From Deltaproteobacteria bacterium (lineage in GTDB: Bacteria; Myxococcota_A; UBA9160; SMWR01), in contig JAFDBP010000040.1 in assembly GCA_019313245.1 (NCBI GenBank), positions 1 through 53,308 of the forward strand: DNA of 53,308 nucleotides, written 5' to 3'. Below are positions 1 through 9,700 of the stretch, one piece after another (positions within the stretch are counted from its first letter, which is position 1; every line of letters starts with the position of its first letter). The position numbers and the translations under genes are program-made. The notes beneath the pieces were generated by a model. That model made no database searches. It saw only the letters and a list, made by a program, of their open reading frames with translations, and was not told where the DNA came from.

Positions 1-1
1 C

Positions 2-1894
2 ATGAACCACCTCTGGCGCCAGGGCACCGGCGCGTTCCAGCTCGAGAGCATCGACGGAATGCTCGAGGGGGGCTTCCTCACGGACCTTCAGGATCGAACG
101 CGCTCGACTTCGAGCGGTTCGGAGTTCAACAGGGTAGAGTTGTCCCAGCTTCTGCACCTGAACACATTTGGATACATCTATCACCCCCGATTTCTCACGT
201 TCGACACCGGACTCAAGCTCGAAGCGATTCAGGGCCTGTCCGGACAGAGCGATACGCGGTTCCTGTGGGGTGGCGACTTTCGAATCAACTTCCTGGAGAA
301 CCATCGCAACAGCCTCTCGCTTTTCGGCACAGTACTCGACTCGGAGCAGTCGCCACCTTTCTCGGAGACCTACGACATCACGAACCAGATATTCGGAGCC
401 ACCTTCTTCCAGAAATGGGGCTGGATTCCCTTCGACCTCACGTATAGGCACGCCAGAAGGAAGGGTGGCGCAGGCAATCAGCTCGATGACAAGTCGGACA
501 AGGTGATCTTCGACGGTCGCTATTCGATCGGCGAGCGATCCGATGGAAGAATCGGGTATGACCTCGCCTACGAGGAAATTCAAGATCACGATCTTCGCAG
601 GCAGAACCTGATCGCGACCAACGTGTCCTATTTTGGCGACGGTGTCGACAAGGAGTTGAGAACCGACCTGCGGCTTTTCGAGGAGCGCGACGGCCAGAAG
701 CGTAAAACCGCCAATGGGCGGACGGCCTTCGATTGGCGGCACACCGATACCTTCCGGACGCGCTACGTATTCAACGCACGTTACAGTGATTTCGACGTCC
801 AGGACTCGACCAACCTGAACGGTCGGTTCTTTCTCATGCATCGGCTGTACGAGAGCCTGAAAACGGATCTCGAACTCTACGGAGAATACGAGGACTCCAG
901 CTTTCGCAGGCGAGACGAGTTTGGCGGCATTCTTTCCGCGAATTACCTCAAGCGGCTCGGCGATTGGGGGCGTCTCAACATCGGCGTAGCCCCGCGCACC
1001 TCGATGATCTACAACCGTCTGGAGGAGGATACGGCGTTCGTTTTCGACGAGCGCCACGTCATGGTCGGGCTTCAGCCGGTGCTGTTGAGGCAACCGGACA
1101 TCATCGTTACCAGCATCGTGGTGACAGATGAAACTGGATCGGTCGTGTACGATGAAGGGCCGGCAGGAGACTACATCGTCAACCAGACCGGAGGTGGCAT
1201 CCAGACCGAGCTGGTGCGCACTCCCATCAGCACCATCGGAGACGGGCAACTCGTCCTCGTGGATTACGAGTTCGAGTTGATCGGCGACAACGACACGCTC
1301 CAGACGGGTGTTGCCGTCCATTCCTCCTTGTCGTTCCTGGATTATTGGAGGGTGTTCGGGCGTTACGACAATCAGGATTATCACGTGATCTCGGGAGACG
1401 AAGATCGCCTCCGCTTCAATGACTTCGATCGTTACCTGGCCGGTCTGGAGTTCAGCCGGAAGTGGTTCACCGCGAAGGGAGAATATGAGGAGAACGACGC
1501 GACCTTCGGGTCCTTCCGGGGGTTCGCCGGGATGGTTGCGCTCTACACGGGCGGCATGCGGTCTTGGAACGCTCACGCCACTGCGGATTTCGCCCACAGA
1601 GACCACACGGATGACGTAGGCGAAAAGGTGAATCGCTTTTCGCTTTCAGGAGGTACGAGCAAGCGGTTCTTCAAATGGGGGATGCTGGAGGCCGAAGCAA
1701 GTTGGATGAGGGCGCGCTGGAGCGGACAGTCGAGCGAGGCGAACGACGTCGACGCTCTGCGCGTCAAGCTGAAATACACGTGGTGGTATGAGAATTTCGA
1801 GGTCAAGTTGGAGACTGGATTCGCTCAGCTCCTGCGTCCAACCGAAGACCGCAGCGTGTTCAGATTCGATCTCCGGGCGCGTCGTGTATTCTAG
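2..1894 (+). CDS. Outer-membrane beta-barrel protein, 5'-truncated
   Basis: The visible part is 630 residues with no signal peptide. The reading frame is open to the window edge, so the true start probably lies upstream. The sequence is rich in short alternating polar/aromatic strands with acidic or glycine turns, and it ends in RRVF. A terminal Phe on a final beta-strand is the usual BAM recognition signal of outer-membrane barrels. No Cys or haem motif is seen. The stop codon overlaps the ribosome-binding site of the following NHL lipoprotein gene, and a 12-haem cytochrome follows, so the three are very likely one operon. By analogy with porin-cytochrome conduits it could be the outer-membrane sleeve or export pore for the cytochrome. 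That role is inferred from context; the family is not recognised by name. Confidence 0.7.
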   Translation: MNHLWRQGTGAFQLESIDGMLEGGFLTDLQDRTRSTSSGSEFNRVELSQLLHLNTFGYIYHPRFLTFDTGLKLEAIQGLSGQSDTRFLWGGDFRINFLENHRNSLSLFGTVLDSEQSPPFSETYDITNQIFGATFFQKWGWIPFDLTYRHARRKGGAGNQLDDKSDKVIFDGRYSIGERSDGRIGYDLAYEEIQDHDLRRQNLIATNVSYFGDGVDKELRTDLRLFEERDGQKRKTANGRTAFDWRHTDTFRTRYVFNARYSDFDVQDSTNLNGRFFLMHRLYESLKTDLELYGEYEDSSFRRRDEFGGILSANYLKRLGDWGRLNIGVAPRTSMIYNRLEEDTAFVFDERHVMVGLQPVLLRQPDIIVTSIVVTDETGSVVYDEGPAGDYIVNQTGGGIQTELVRTPISTIGDGQLVLVDYEFELIGDNDTLQTGVAVHSSLSFLDYWRVFGRYDNQDYHVISGDEDRLRFNDFDRYLAGLEFSRKWFTAKGEYEENDATFGSFRGFAGMVALYTGGMRSWNAHATADFAHRDHTDDVGEKVNRFSLSGGTSKRFFKWGMLEAEASWMRARWSGQSSEANDVDALRVKLKYTWWYENFEVKLETGFAQLLRPTEDRSVFRFDLRARRVF

Positions 1895-1901
1895 GAGCGC
1901 A

Positions 1902-2978
1902 ATGTCGGTGCTGAAATGCGGACGATCGCGGGAGCTTGTCGCCTCTGCATTTCGGAGGCTCGGCATTTTCGCAGCCATTGCCACAGCACTGGCGTGCGCG
2001 GTGTCGCCGCTCCCGCCGCCGAACTGGAACCATCCCGAAATCGCGTTGTCGTGGCCCGAGGCCCCGGAACCCGCTCGGATCGAGTACATGGGAGTCCTGC
2101 GCAACCCGGCCGACCTGGGCCGCAAACCCGGTTGGTTCGAACGGGTCAAGAACGCGGTTTTTGGCACGGAGCCGAAGTCGTTGCTGAGGCCGACCGCCGT
2201 TGCCAGGAATGCGGCGGGGGTTCTGGCCGTGGCCGATCCCGGCCTTTCGGTCGTCCACCTATTCGATCTCGATCGAAGGGAGTACAGCCAGATCGGTGAG
2301 CAGAGCGCGTCGTTTCTGCGCTCGCCCATCGGCGTCGCGGTCGACGACTCCGGGAGCATCTACGTAGCGGATTCGGTGTTGGGCAGGGTCTTCGTCTTCG
2401 ATGCCAGCCGAGATCTCGTCGCCGAACTGGGAGAGGGCGAGCTGACTCGTCCGGTAGGCGTCGCGCTCGACCCCAGTCAGGAGCACCTCTACGTCGTCGA
2501 TACGATCGAATGTGAGGTGGTCGCGTTCGATCTTTCTTCCGGGCGCGCGGTCAACCGCTTCGGGCGGCGAGGGGTGGGGCCCACCGAGTTCAACGCTCCG
2601 ACTTATGTCGCGGTGGCGCGCGATGGGTCGATCAGCGTCTCGGACTCGCTGAACTTTCGGATTCAGCGTTTTCGCCCGGACGGTACGCCAATCGCTTCGT
2701 TTGGGCTGCCCGGGGATGGGGCGGGGCACTTCGCCCGCCCGAAGGGGGTTGCCATCGACACCGAAGGGCGTATCTACGTGGTCGATGCGGGCTTCGAGAA
2801 CATCCAAATCTTCGATCCGGATGGAGTGTTGCTTCTTCCATTCGCCGGACCGGGGACGGGTCCGGGCCAGTTTTCACTCCCCGGTGGCCTCTTCATCGAT
2901 TCAACGAACACCATCTGGGTTGCCGATGCGTTCAATCGGCGGATTCAGGTGTTTCGGCTGGTGGAACACGCGCCATGA
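1902..2978 (+). CDS. NHL-repeat beta-propeller lipoprotein
   Basis: A 358-residue protein. The ATG at 1902 is chosen because AGGAG lies five bases upstream; the frame runs further 5' but only through the previous gene. The N-terminus is basic, then hydrophobic, then TALAC, a lipobox with Cys32 as lipidation site. From about residue 95 there are repeated blades of the type 'P.GVAVD..G.IYVAD....RV.VFD', which is the NHL/six-bladed propeller pattern. It resembles the lipoprotein at 22904, including the pre-propeller segment (ARIEYMGVLRN versus SRIQFLAAYNG). It sits between the beta-barrel and the 12-haem cytochrome and overlaps the latter by ATGA, indicating translational coupling. Likely a membrane-anchored scaffold or assembly factor for the cytochrome; the role is inferred. 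Confidence 0.85.
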   Translation: MSVLKCGRSRELVASAFRRLGIFAAIATALACAVSPLPPPNWNHPEIALSWPEAPEPARIEYMGVLRNPADLGRKPGWFERVKNAVFGTEPKSLLRPTAVARNAAGVLAVADPGLSVVHLFDLDRREYSQIGEQSASFLRSPIGVAVDDSGSIYVADSVLGRVFVFDASRDLVAELGEGELTRPVGVALDPSQEHLYVVDTIECEVVAFDLSSGRAVNRFGRRGVGPTEFNAPTYVAVARDGSISVSDSLNFRIQRFRPDGTPIASFGLPGDGAGHFARPKGVAIDTEGRIYVVDAGFENIQIFDPDGVLLLPFAGPGTGPGQFSLPGGLFIDSTNTIWVADAFNRRIQVFRLVEHAP

Positions 2979-4657
2979 AGATTCACTTTCTCATCACATT
3001 GTTTGCCCTACTGGCCTTGGCGCTGCCGCATTCGGCCGACGCGAAGGTGCGAGGCACGAAGCACGACCTGTCGGGCCGCAGCGCGGGTGACGGCATGGAC
3101 CAGATCTGCTTCTTCTGTCACACACCTCACACCGTGTTGCCGGCGACGCCGGCCTGGAGTCGAGCGCAATCGACAATCATCTACACGCCCTATTGGAGTC
3201 CGACGTTGGAGGCGACCGTCGGGCAGCCCACGGGTTCGTCGAAGATCTGCCTGAGCTGCCACGATGGCACCATCGCCAGGGCGTCCGCGCCGGATCCCAC
3301 CAAAGCTCGTGGTCCGCGCATGGGTTTTTTCGGGCTTTCGCAACGGGCGAATCTCACTTCTGACCTTTCCGACGATCATCCAATTTCCTTCATCTATGAC
3401 TCCGCGCTGGCTCTGGAAGATCGCGAGTTGGTGGATCCGGCGCTGTTGCCGAACGAGATCCTTCTCGATGCGAATGACGAGATGCAGTGCACGAGTTGCC
3501 ACGACCCCCACGCTTCCAGCTATCCGAAATTTCTGGCGATGAGCAATGCGTATTCGGAGCTCTGCACCGCGTGCCACGACAAGCAGGGTTGGGAGCAATC
3601 GGCCCACTCCACATCGCCGGCCGGATGGAACGGATCGGGAACGAATCCGTGGCCCTACTCGAGTGAGACTTCGGTCGCCGCGAACGGGTGCGCCAACTGT
3701 CACACCGCTCACGGTGCTGGCATCGCGGAGTCGCTTCTGGTGTTTCCGAGGGAGGAGGACAATTGTTTTTCGTGCCACGACGGGAGCACTGCCGATACCA
3801 ATGTTCTGGCTGAGTTTCGCAAGAGTTTTCGCCATCCCGTGGAATCTTCTTTCGGTTCTCACGTGGCGACAGAAGCTCCCTTTGCGATGCCACGACACGT
3901 GGAGTGCCAGGACTGTCACAATCCCCACGCGGCATTCCAGGGCGAGGCCGCGGCGCCCGACATACCCGCATCGCTGAGCGGCGTTTCGGGAGTCGGGGCT
4001 TCGGGGACACCAGTCGAAATCGCACGTTACGAATACGAAGTCTGCTTTCGCTGCCATGCCGATGGGCCGGACGTCCCGTCACCCTACATCGAGAGACAGA
4101 TCCTCGAGCCGAACATTCGCCTCAAGATGGACATCCGAAACCCCTCGTACCACCCCGTGGTGGCTCAGGGGCAGAATGTCGACGTCCCGAGCTTGATCTA
4201 CCCGCTGCGAGAGACGTCGATGATCTATTGCAGTGATTGCCATTCCGGAAGTGCTGGGTCGGCGCAATTCGGTATTCGCGGGCCGCACGGATCCGATTGG
4301 CCATTTCTGCTCGAACAGCCGTACAGCGTTGCGGACGGAACCATCGAGAGCTACCAGGCATACGCCTTGTGTTACAAGTGTCACGATCGAAATCTGCTGC
4401 TCTCCGACGGTCCGACCGGAATACACAACAAGCATGTTGTCGAAGAAGACACGACCTGCTCGGTTTGTCACGACCCCCACGGAATCAGCGCCACCCAGGG
4501 CAACGCGACCAACAATTCCCACCTCATCAACTTCGACATCAGCATCGTCGATCGCGATCCGAATACGGGGATGTTGATGTTCGAGGACATGGGCTCGAAC
4601 CACGGTCAGTGTTATCTCTCATGTCACGGAACGGTGCACAGCCCGGCGGAGTACTGA
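2975..4657 (+). CDS. Secreted 12-haem c-type cytochrome
   Basis: A 560-residue protein with a Sec signal peptide (residues 1-23, cleavage near ADA). Covalent haem sites are CXXCH at residues 45, 92, 172, 197, 239, 264, 311, 357, 419, 466 and 495, plus a CX3CH site at 546-551 (CYLSCH). Many sites are followed by PH or AH (CHTPH, CHDPH, CHNPH), the doubled-CXXCH style in which the second His can ligate a neighbouring haem. Residues 25-205 match the whole tetrahaem cytochrome encoded at 22121, including KHDLS, CHTPH, CLSCHDGT, DHPISF and CTACHDK. It is therefore a tetrahaem module extended by eight haems. The start overlaps the upstream NHL gene. Role: electron transfer in the periplasm or outside the cell; partners are not determined. 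The 3' end meets a convergent lipoprotein gene with two bases between stops. Confidence 0.92.
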   Translation: MKIHFLITLFALLALALPHSADAKVRGTKHDLSGRSAGDGMDQICFFCHTPHTVLPATPAWSRAQSTIIYTPYWSPTLEATVGQPTGSSKICLSCHDGTIARASAPDPTKARGPRMGFFGLSQRANLTSDLSDDHPISFIYDSALALEDRELVDPALLPNEILLDANDEMQCTSCHDPHASSYPKFLAMSNAYSELCTACHDKQGWEQSAHSTSPAGWNGSGTNPWPYSSETSVAANGCANCHTAHGAGIAESLLVFPREEDNCFSCHDGSTADTNVLAEFRKSFRHPVESSFGSHVATEAPFAMPRHVECQDCHNPHAAFQGEAAAPDIPASLSGVSGVGASGTPVEIARYEYEVCFRCHADGPDVPSPYIERQILEPNIRLKMDIRNPSYHPVVAQGQNVDVPSLIYPLRETSMIYCSDCHSGSAGSAQFGIRGPHGSDWPFLLEQPYSVADGTIESYQAYALCYKCHDRNLLLSDGPTGIHNKHVVEEDTTCSVCHDPHGISATQGNATNNSHLINFDISIVDRDPNTGMLMFEDMGSNHGQCYLSCHGTVHSPAEY

Positions 4658-4659
4658 TC

Positions 4660-5193
4660 TCACTCGTCCCGAACGAAGAAGTAGGAGACATCCCTCTCTT
4701 CGCCGAATAGCGGGAGTCGGGTCGTCACGAACATGTGATCGGAATCGCTGAACGTGTAGGTGAGCACGGACGGGGAGCGCTCGTGTGTATTCGCGCCGAT
4801 GGCCGCTCGGCGCGCGACCCACGAATGGCCCGAAGATCGGATCGTGAGTGTATTCGCGTTTTCTGAGACGAGTTCCCAGCGGTCGTGGAATGGGCCGCCG
4901 AGCGGGCTCGTGATCTCGTAATGTCCGTCGGAGTGGAAGGTTTCGCGAATCGACGAGAAGGTTTCGCGAAACGCCTCGTCAAAATTCTCCAGTTCGCGAG
5001 GTGAGATCCGCGCGACCTCTTCTCTCTGAGCCGCCCTGTCGATGATCCAACTCCCGATGATTAGCGGTGCCTCGGAACTCGCGAGCGCTCGCTTCGCAGA
5101 CGCATCGAAGGTCCGCTCGGGAGAGTCGCTTTCGCTACAAGCGGCGAGCGCCAGGAGCACCGCGACGGATGCGGCGGAGATGATCATTCGCAT
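4660..5193 (-). CDS. Small lipoprotein of unknown function
   Basis: 177 residues. MRMIISAASVAVLLALAAC gives a clear lipoprotein signal with Cys19. The mature part contains GSWIIDR near residue 47 followed by 'FHSDGHYEITSPLGG..DRWELV', a pattern of short antiparallel strands like those in lipocalin-like 'GxW' proteins, where a polypeptide reports or binds a small hydrophobic ligand. I do not recognise a named family and infer no ligand. The gene is convergent with the cytochrome gene and divergent from the EF-hand/NHL gene, so it is its own transcription unit. Its promoter must lie in the 5194-5620 gap. Confidence 0.7.
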   Translation of the reverse strand: MRMIISAASVAVLLALAACSESDSPERTFDASAKRALASSEAPLIIGSWIIDRAAQREEVARISPRELENFDEAFRETFSSIRETFHSDGHYEITSPLGGPFHDRWELVSENANTLTIRSSGHSWVARRAAIGANTHERSPSVLTYTFSDSDHMFVTTRLPLFGEERDVSYFFVRDE

Positions 5194-5620
5194 GGGACTC
5201 TCCCAGATCCGGAAGTCGTTCCGAACAGGCCCGCACTGGTGCCGGATTCGCGGTCGGCCGGCTCGCTTGGCTGGGAACTCGATCGGATTCCGACGTTACC
5301 CCAGCCTCCGGTATCCGTTTGTGCAGCGATCGGCGCGGATTGAGCCCAGAGTCGAGCCATGTAGCAAAATGCCCCATTTGTGCCGCCAGAGCGCCGTAGA
5401 ACGCTGTTTGGGCTTCGCTGCGAGAAGGGGGCCGCGAATTGCGTCAACGGTGAGTCAAATCACACTATGGATCGATCGATCAGACGCAACTTGGCCGCTA
5501 AGCCCTTCTAGATCGGATTTGTTTATTGGAATGTTTTTTGCACAATCTCCCGCCTAGATGAAGCCCGGTCAGCCACGGATCTCGAGGTGGAGACGCGGGG
5601 CACCCGGGGGGAGCGCGACC
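5194..5620. other. Divergent intergenic region with regulatory signals
   Basis: A 427-base gap between two divergently transcribed genes. It holds a sigma-54-like element for the rightward cytochrome unit (5526-5542, listed separately) and a 7-bp inverted repeat TTGCGTC/GACGCAA at 5439-5445 and 5483-5489, upstream of that promoter where an activator might bind. A short CGGAA-N4-TTCCG dyad at 5210-5223 lies next to the leftward lipoprotein start. The stretch GATCGATCGATC near 5470 is self-complementary. No ORF with coding character is seen. Confidence 0.5.
5526..5542 (+). promoter_or_regulatory. Putative sigma-54 (-24/-12) promoter for the EF-hand/NHL-cytochrome unit
   Basis: The sequence TTGGAATGTTTTTTGCA fits YTGGCACGNNNNTTGCW at the GG (5528-5529) and at TTGCA with GC (5540-5541), with the obligatory 12-base spacing. 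Mismatches fall at the less conserved positions. The predicted transcript start is about 5553, giving a leader of about 68 bases to the ATG at 5621. It would leave almost no leader for the alternative ATG at 5558, which supports 5621 as the start. Found by eye, not by a scored search. Confidence 0.55.
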
Positions 5621-6733
5621 ATGAGGCGAGTCAGCGCCAATCGACCGCTGCGGCGCGTCCGGTTTTCACGTCGGGCGACCCTTCTCGGTGCGACCTGCGC
5701 GGCGCTGTTCGCTCTTGCGGTTCCCGAGTTGGCCGGGGCGGCGGCGCTGAGCGACCAAAATCGAGACGGCGTGATCGACGTCGCCGACATCGTTCTCTTC
5801 AGCCAGTCCGAACTCGGACAGGATTGGCAGACCGTCGACTGGTGCGAGTGGCTGCAGACCCCGCGTAGGCGAGAGCGGCACCTCCAACAGCTGCTCGATT
5901 TCATCGACGAGTATTTTCGCTGCGATCAGGGCAATCCCTTTGCGATCCGCGATGCCAACGTTCATCCGACCCGCCTGACCTGGAGCGCGGACGCGAAGAA
6001 GATCTTCGTAACCGATTCCAAGATCGGCTCGGTCTTCATCTATGACTCGCTGGCGACGCCGATCGGAGAACTCAAGGATCTTGCCAAGCCGCTGGGTGTC
6101 GCCGTGAACTCGCAGGGCGACATCTACGTGGGGGACAACCATTCCAACGCGGTAGAGGTCTACAACTCCGAGGGTTCGCGGATCGCGACCATCGGCGCCG
6201 CGACGCTCAAGATGCCCAACGATCTGGCCTTCGACCAGAACGGCCGCCTCTACGTCGCTGACAGCAAGCGGAATCTGGTCGAGGTCTTCGACCCCGCGAG
6301 CGGCGCGAGCCTGCGGACGTTTGGCAGCGGCGAACTGCGCTTTCCGTCCGCGCTGGCGATTTCCGGTCAGGAGGTCTTTGTCGCCGACCAGTCGAACTTC
6401 CTCGTCAGGGTCTACGATCTCCAGGGAAACCTGCTTCGCTCGTTCGGCGGCAAGGTCACCCAGGGGTTCATGAACTACAACTGGCATGGCAAGTTCGCCC
6501 GCCTCCAGAGCCTCGCCGTCGACTCCGCGGGGCGCCTCCACGCCCTGGATAGCCACATGGGCGTGATCCAGATTCTGAGTGCCGCCGACGGCAGCTTCAT
6601 CGCTTCCTACGGGTCGAACGGGTCGGCGCCCGGAGAACTCGACCTGCCCCTGGACATCGACATCAACCAGTACGGAGAAGCGGCAGTGGCCAACACCCGC
6701 AACCGGCGGGTGGAGCTGCTCACGCCGCCCTAG
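5621..6733 (+). CDS. Secreted EF-hand (dockerin-like) / NHL-propeller protein
   Basis: A 370-residue protein from the ATG at 5621, which has GGGGGAG upstream; an in-frame ATG at 5558 would give 391 residues but has a poor site. A basic N-terminus and a hydrophobic stretch ending near ELAGA form a Sec signal without lipobox. It is followed by DQNRDGVIDVADIV, a calcium-binding EF-hand/dockerin loop. A short Cys-containing helical segment (WCEWL...YFRC) comes next, then six NHL-type blades up to the C-terminus (for example GVAVNSQGDIYVGDN and DLAFDQNGRLYVADS). It directly precedes the 11-haem FN3 cytochrome with 17 bases between the genes. It probably works with that cytochrome at the cell surface, the calcium motif possibly acting in docking; this partner role is inferred. 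Confidence 0.85.
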   Translation: MRRVSANRPLRRVRFSRRATLLGATCAALFALAVPELAGAAALSDQNRDGVIDVADIVLFSQSELGQDWQTVDWCEWLQTPRRRERHLQQLLDFIDEYFRCDQGNPFAIRDANVHPTRLTWSADAKKIFVTDSKIGSVFIYDSLATPIGELKDLAKPLGVAVNSQGDIYVGDNHSNAVEVYNSEGSRIATIGAATLKMPNDLAFDQNGRLYVADSKRNLVEVFDPASGASLRTFGSGELRFPSALAISGQEVFVADQSNFLVRVYDLQGNLLRSFGGKVTQGFMNYNWHGKFARLQSLAVDSAGRLHALDSHMGVIQILSAADGSFIASYGSNGSAPGELDLPLDIDINQYGEAAVANTRNRRVELLTPP

Positions 6734-6750
6734 GAGGGAATCGGTACGCC

Positions 6751-9700
6751 ATGGGATTCGAAGCGCGCTCGCATACGCGATCCACCAGCGACGGGTGGCG
6801 TGGTGTGCGCGCAGCGCGAGTGTTCCCAGCGCTCGTTTGCTTCGGGCTGCTACTCCTGGTCGCTCCGAGTGCCTTCGCCGCACAGGAGCGCATGCCTCTC
6901 GACTCGATTGCTGCCGACGGCTGCAATTGGAACAGCTGCACGGTCGCGAATCTCGACGAAGACCCGGATGGACCCGGGACGGATTGGGCGACGGCGTTCG
7001 ACAACAACACCAATCACGACGGCCACTTCGGCTTCGGAACCCCCAGTCAGCCCCTGGCGACAGGTGCCGATCTCCAGGAGTTCCGCGCGTCGGTTCGCAA
7101 GAATTCCAGCTGTGGCACGGGCACGCCCAGCGCCCGGATCGAGCTGTGGGAGAACGGCGCGCTGGTGCGAGCGGGTACCGACACTTCTGTCACGGCCGCC
7201 AACTCGTGTACCCAGGGCAGCGACTGCCAAGTCCTCAGCTTCACCTGGAACGCGACGGAGGTCACCGCGGCCGCTAACGTCGAGGTGAAGATCTTCGGCC
7301 TCAAGGCGGGCGGCAGCCCGTCGACCCGCTGTGCGGTGGATCTCGGGGCGGTCGAGTGGAACGCCGAGGTCAGTGCCGCGACGTTGCCCACGCTATCAGC
7401 GCCGACGAGTCCGTTCGCGACGATCGATACCGGTACGGCCACGCTCGGCGCGACGATCGACACCAACGGCGGCGGAACGATCAGCGAGTACGGGACGGTA
7501 TGGGGCACCTCGCCCAACCCGACCGGCAGCGTGCTCGCCGCGGGCACCGACAATCCCGCCATGCCGCACACCTTCTCGCACAGTCGGACGATCACACAGC
7601 TTCCCGGTACGTTCATCTACTTCCGAGGTTACGCGGATAACGGTGTCGGCCGCGCCTACTCGCCCGACGGCTCCTTCTACCTCGAGCCCAATCCGCCCGA
7701 CCCGGGCGTCAGCTTCACGAACGTCACCGACAATGGCATGCGAATCAGCTGGACACCGCCGGGAACCGGCGCCGGCGACGGGGCGATCGTCGTGCTGAAG
7801 CAGGGGGCGACGGTGGATTCCGATCCGTCGGACGGCGTGGCGCACGTCGCGGATACCGTTTTCGGAAACGGCGCCGAGCTCGGGACCGGGAACTTCGTGG
7901 TCTTTCGGACCTCGGGCACGCAGGTCGACGTGACGGGTCTATCGCCCAGCACACAGTACGCCGTTGCTGTCTACACCTACGCGGGCCCGACGGCGCCGGC
8001 GATCAACTACCAGCAGGACTCTCCGGCGACCGGAACCCAGACCACCACCGGCCCGACGCCGACGCCAACGGCGACACCGACCGCCACACCGACGGCGACG
8101 CCGACTGGGACGCCGACTGCCACGCCGACCACGACACCGACCCCAACGGCCACGCCGACGGCGACGCCCACGGGTACACCTACGGCCACGCCGACCGCTA
8201 CGCCGACGTCTACGCCGACTGGGACTCCGAGCGCCACGCCGACCGCCACGCCGACGTCTACACCCACCGGGACTCCGACCGCAACGCCTACTGCTACGCC
8301 GACCGCGGCGCCATCTCAGCCGACTCGGGCTCGGTTCGAATCCACCCGGGTGGCCGAGACGGAGTTGGTTCTTTCGTGGCGACTCGGCGTGAGTGACGGC
8401 GTCATCGTTCTGATGCGATCTGGTCTCGCCGTCGACGCGGACCCGGTGGACGGAACCACGTATTCAGCCAATTCCGTGTTCGGCAATGGCTCGCAAATCG
8501 GAACGGGCAACTACGTCGTCTATATCGGTAGCGGGACGGAGCAGACGATTACCGGCATCGCGCCCGATACCACCTATCATGTGGCGATCTACACGTATAC
8601 CGGATCCGGGCCCGGCATCGATTACATCCAACTCGACCCGAGCCGCGGCCAATCGGGTCACAACGCCTCGCACGGCATCGACTGCGGCGTCTGCCACTTC
8701 GGCACCGGGACTTCCCACGGAAACTTCACGGTGCCGCGGGATGCCGATCAGCAGGCGGTCTGCGAGACCTGCCACAACGACACCGGGCCGGCGTCGGGCA
8801 AGTTGAATTTTGCACTCCACAGCGGCACGAAATACAACGCCGACGTGGATTGCGGCTCGTGCCACGAAATGCACAACAATTACGACTTCACGACGACCGA
8901 CACCCACACCGGCGGCGTGACGGCTGCAAACATCGTGTGGATCCGCTCGGATACCGCGAAGTACGTCGCGGGGGCGCTCGAGCCCGCGCTGTATCAGAGC
9001 AGCACGGGTTCCGAGGCCTGGGACGACAGCAACGCGCCGTGGAACGGCTTGTGCCAGACCTGCCATCAGAACACCGACTGGCACCGCAACGACAACAGCC
9101 TCGGGGCGGGTAGCCACGACCACGAGATGCCCACCGACAATTGCCAGGGATGCCATCCCCACACGGACGGTTTCCGCGGTGCCGGCGGCGACTGCTTGGC
9201 CTGCCACAAGCAGCAGAAGGAGATCTCGACCAGCCCGGGCACCTTCCGCCGCCAGATCACTGAAAGCAGCGCGGGGGCCGGGGACGGCGAGTTCAGCACC
9301 GGCTTCACCTCGCACCACGTCAACGACGGCAGCGGTTCACAGGTGGTGACGCTGTGGGATTGCGTGGTCTGCCACGCCGAGGGCAACGCAATTACGGGTG
9401 AAGCGGATGATAATTATCACAAGAAGGACGGCGTGCAGCTCAAGGATACGGATACGGGCGCGGTGTACAGCGACTGGTCGGGTCTGACGCCGGCCCAGCG
9501 ATCGAGCTTCTGTCTCAGCTGCCACGACTCGGACGGCGCGACCATCATCACGGGTCGCACCGATCCCGATCCGGACGCGACCACGAATCCGCTGAATCCG
9601 TTCAACGACGGCGTCACCAACTCTCACGAGCCAGACGGCTTCGATGGCACTCCGGCGCCCCACTCGCGCGGGACCGTGCTGGACGTCGAGAGTCAGTTCG

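Noticed and set aside
8053..8313. Tandem short repeats considered as a CRISPR or non-coding satellite
   Set aside because: They stay in frame with flanking FN3-like domains, code for TPTAT units and have no spacers.
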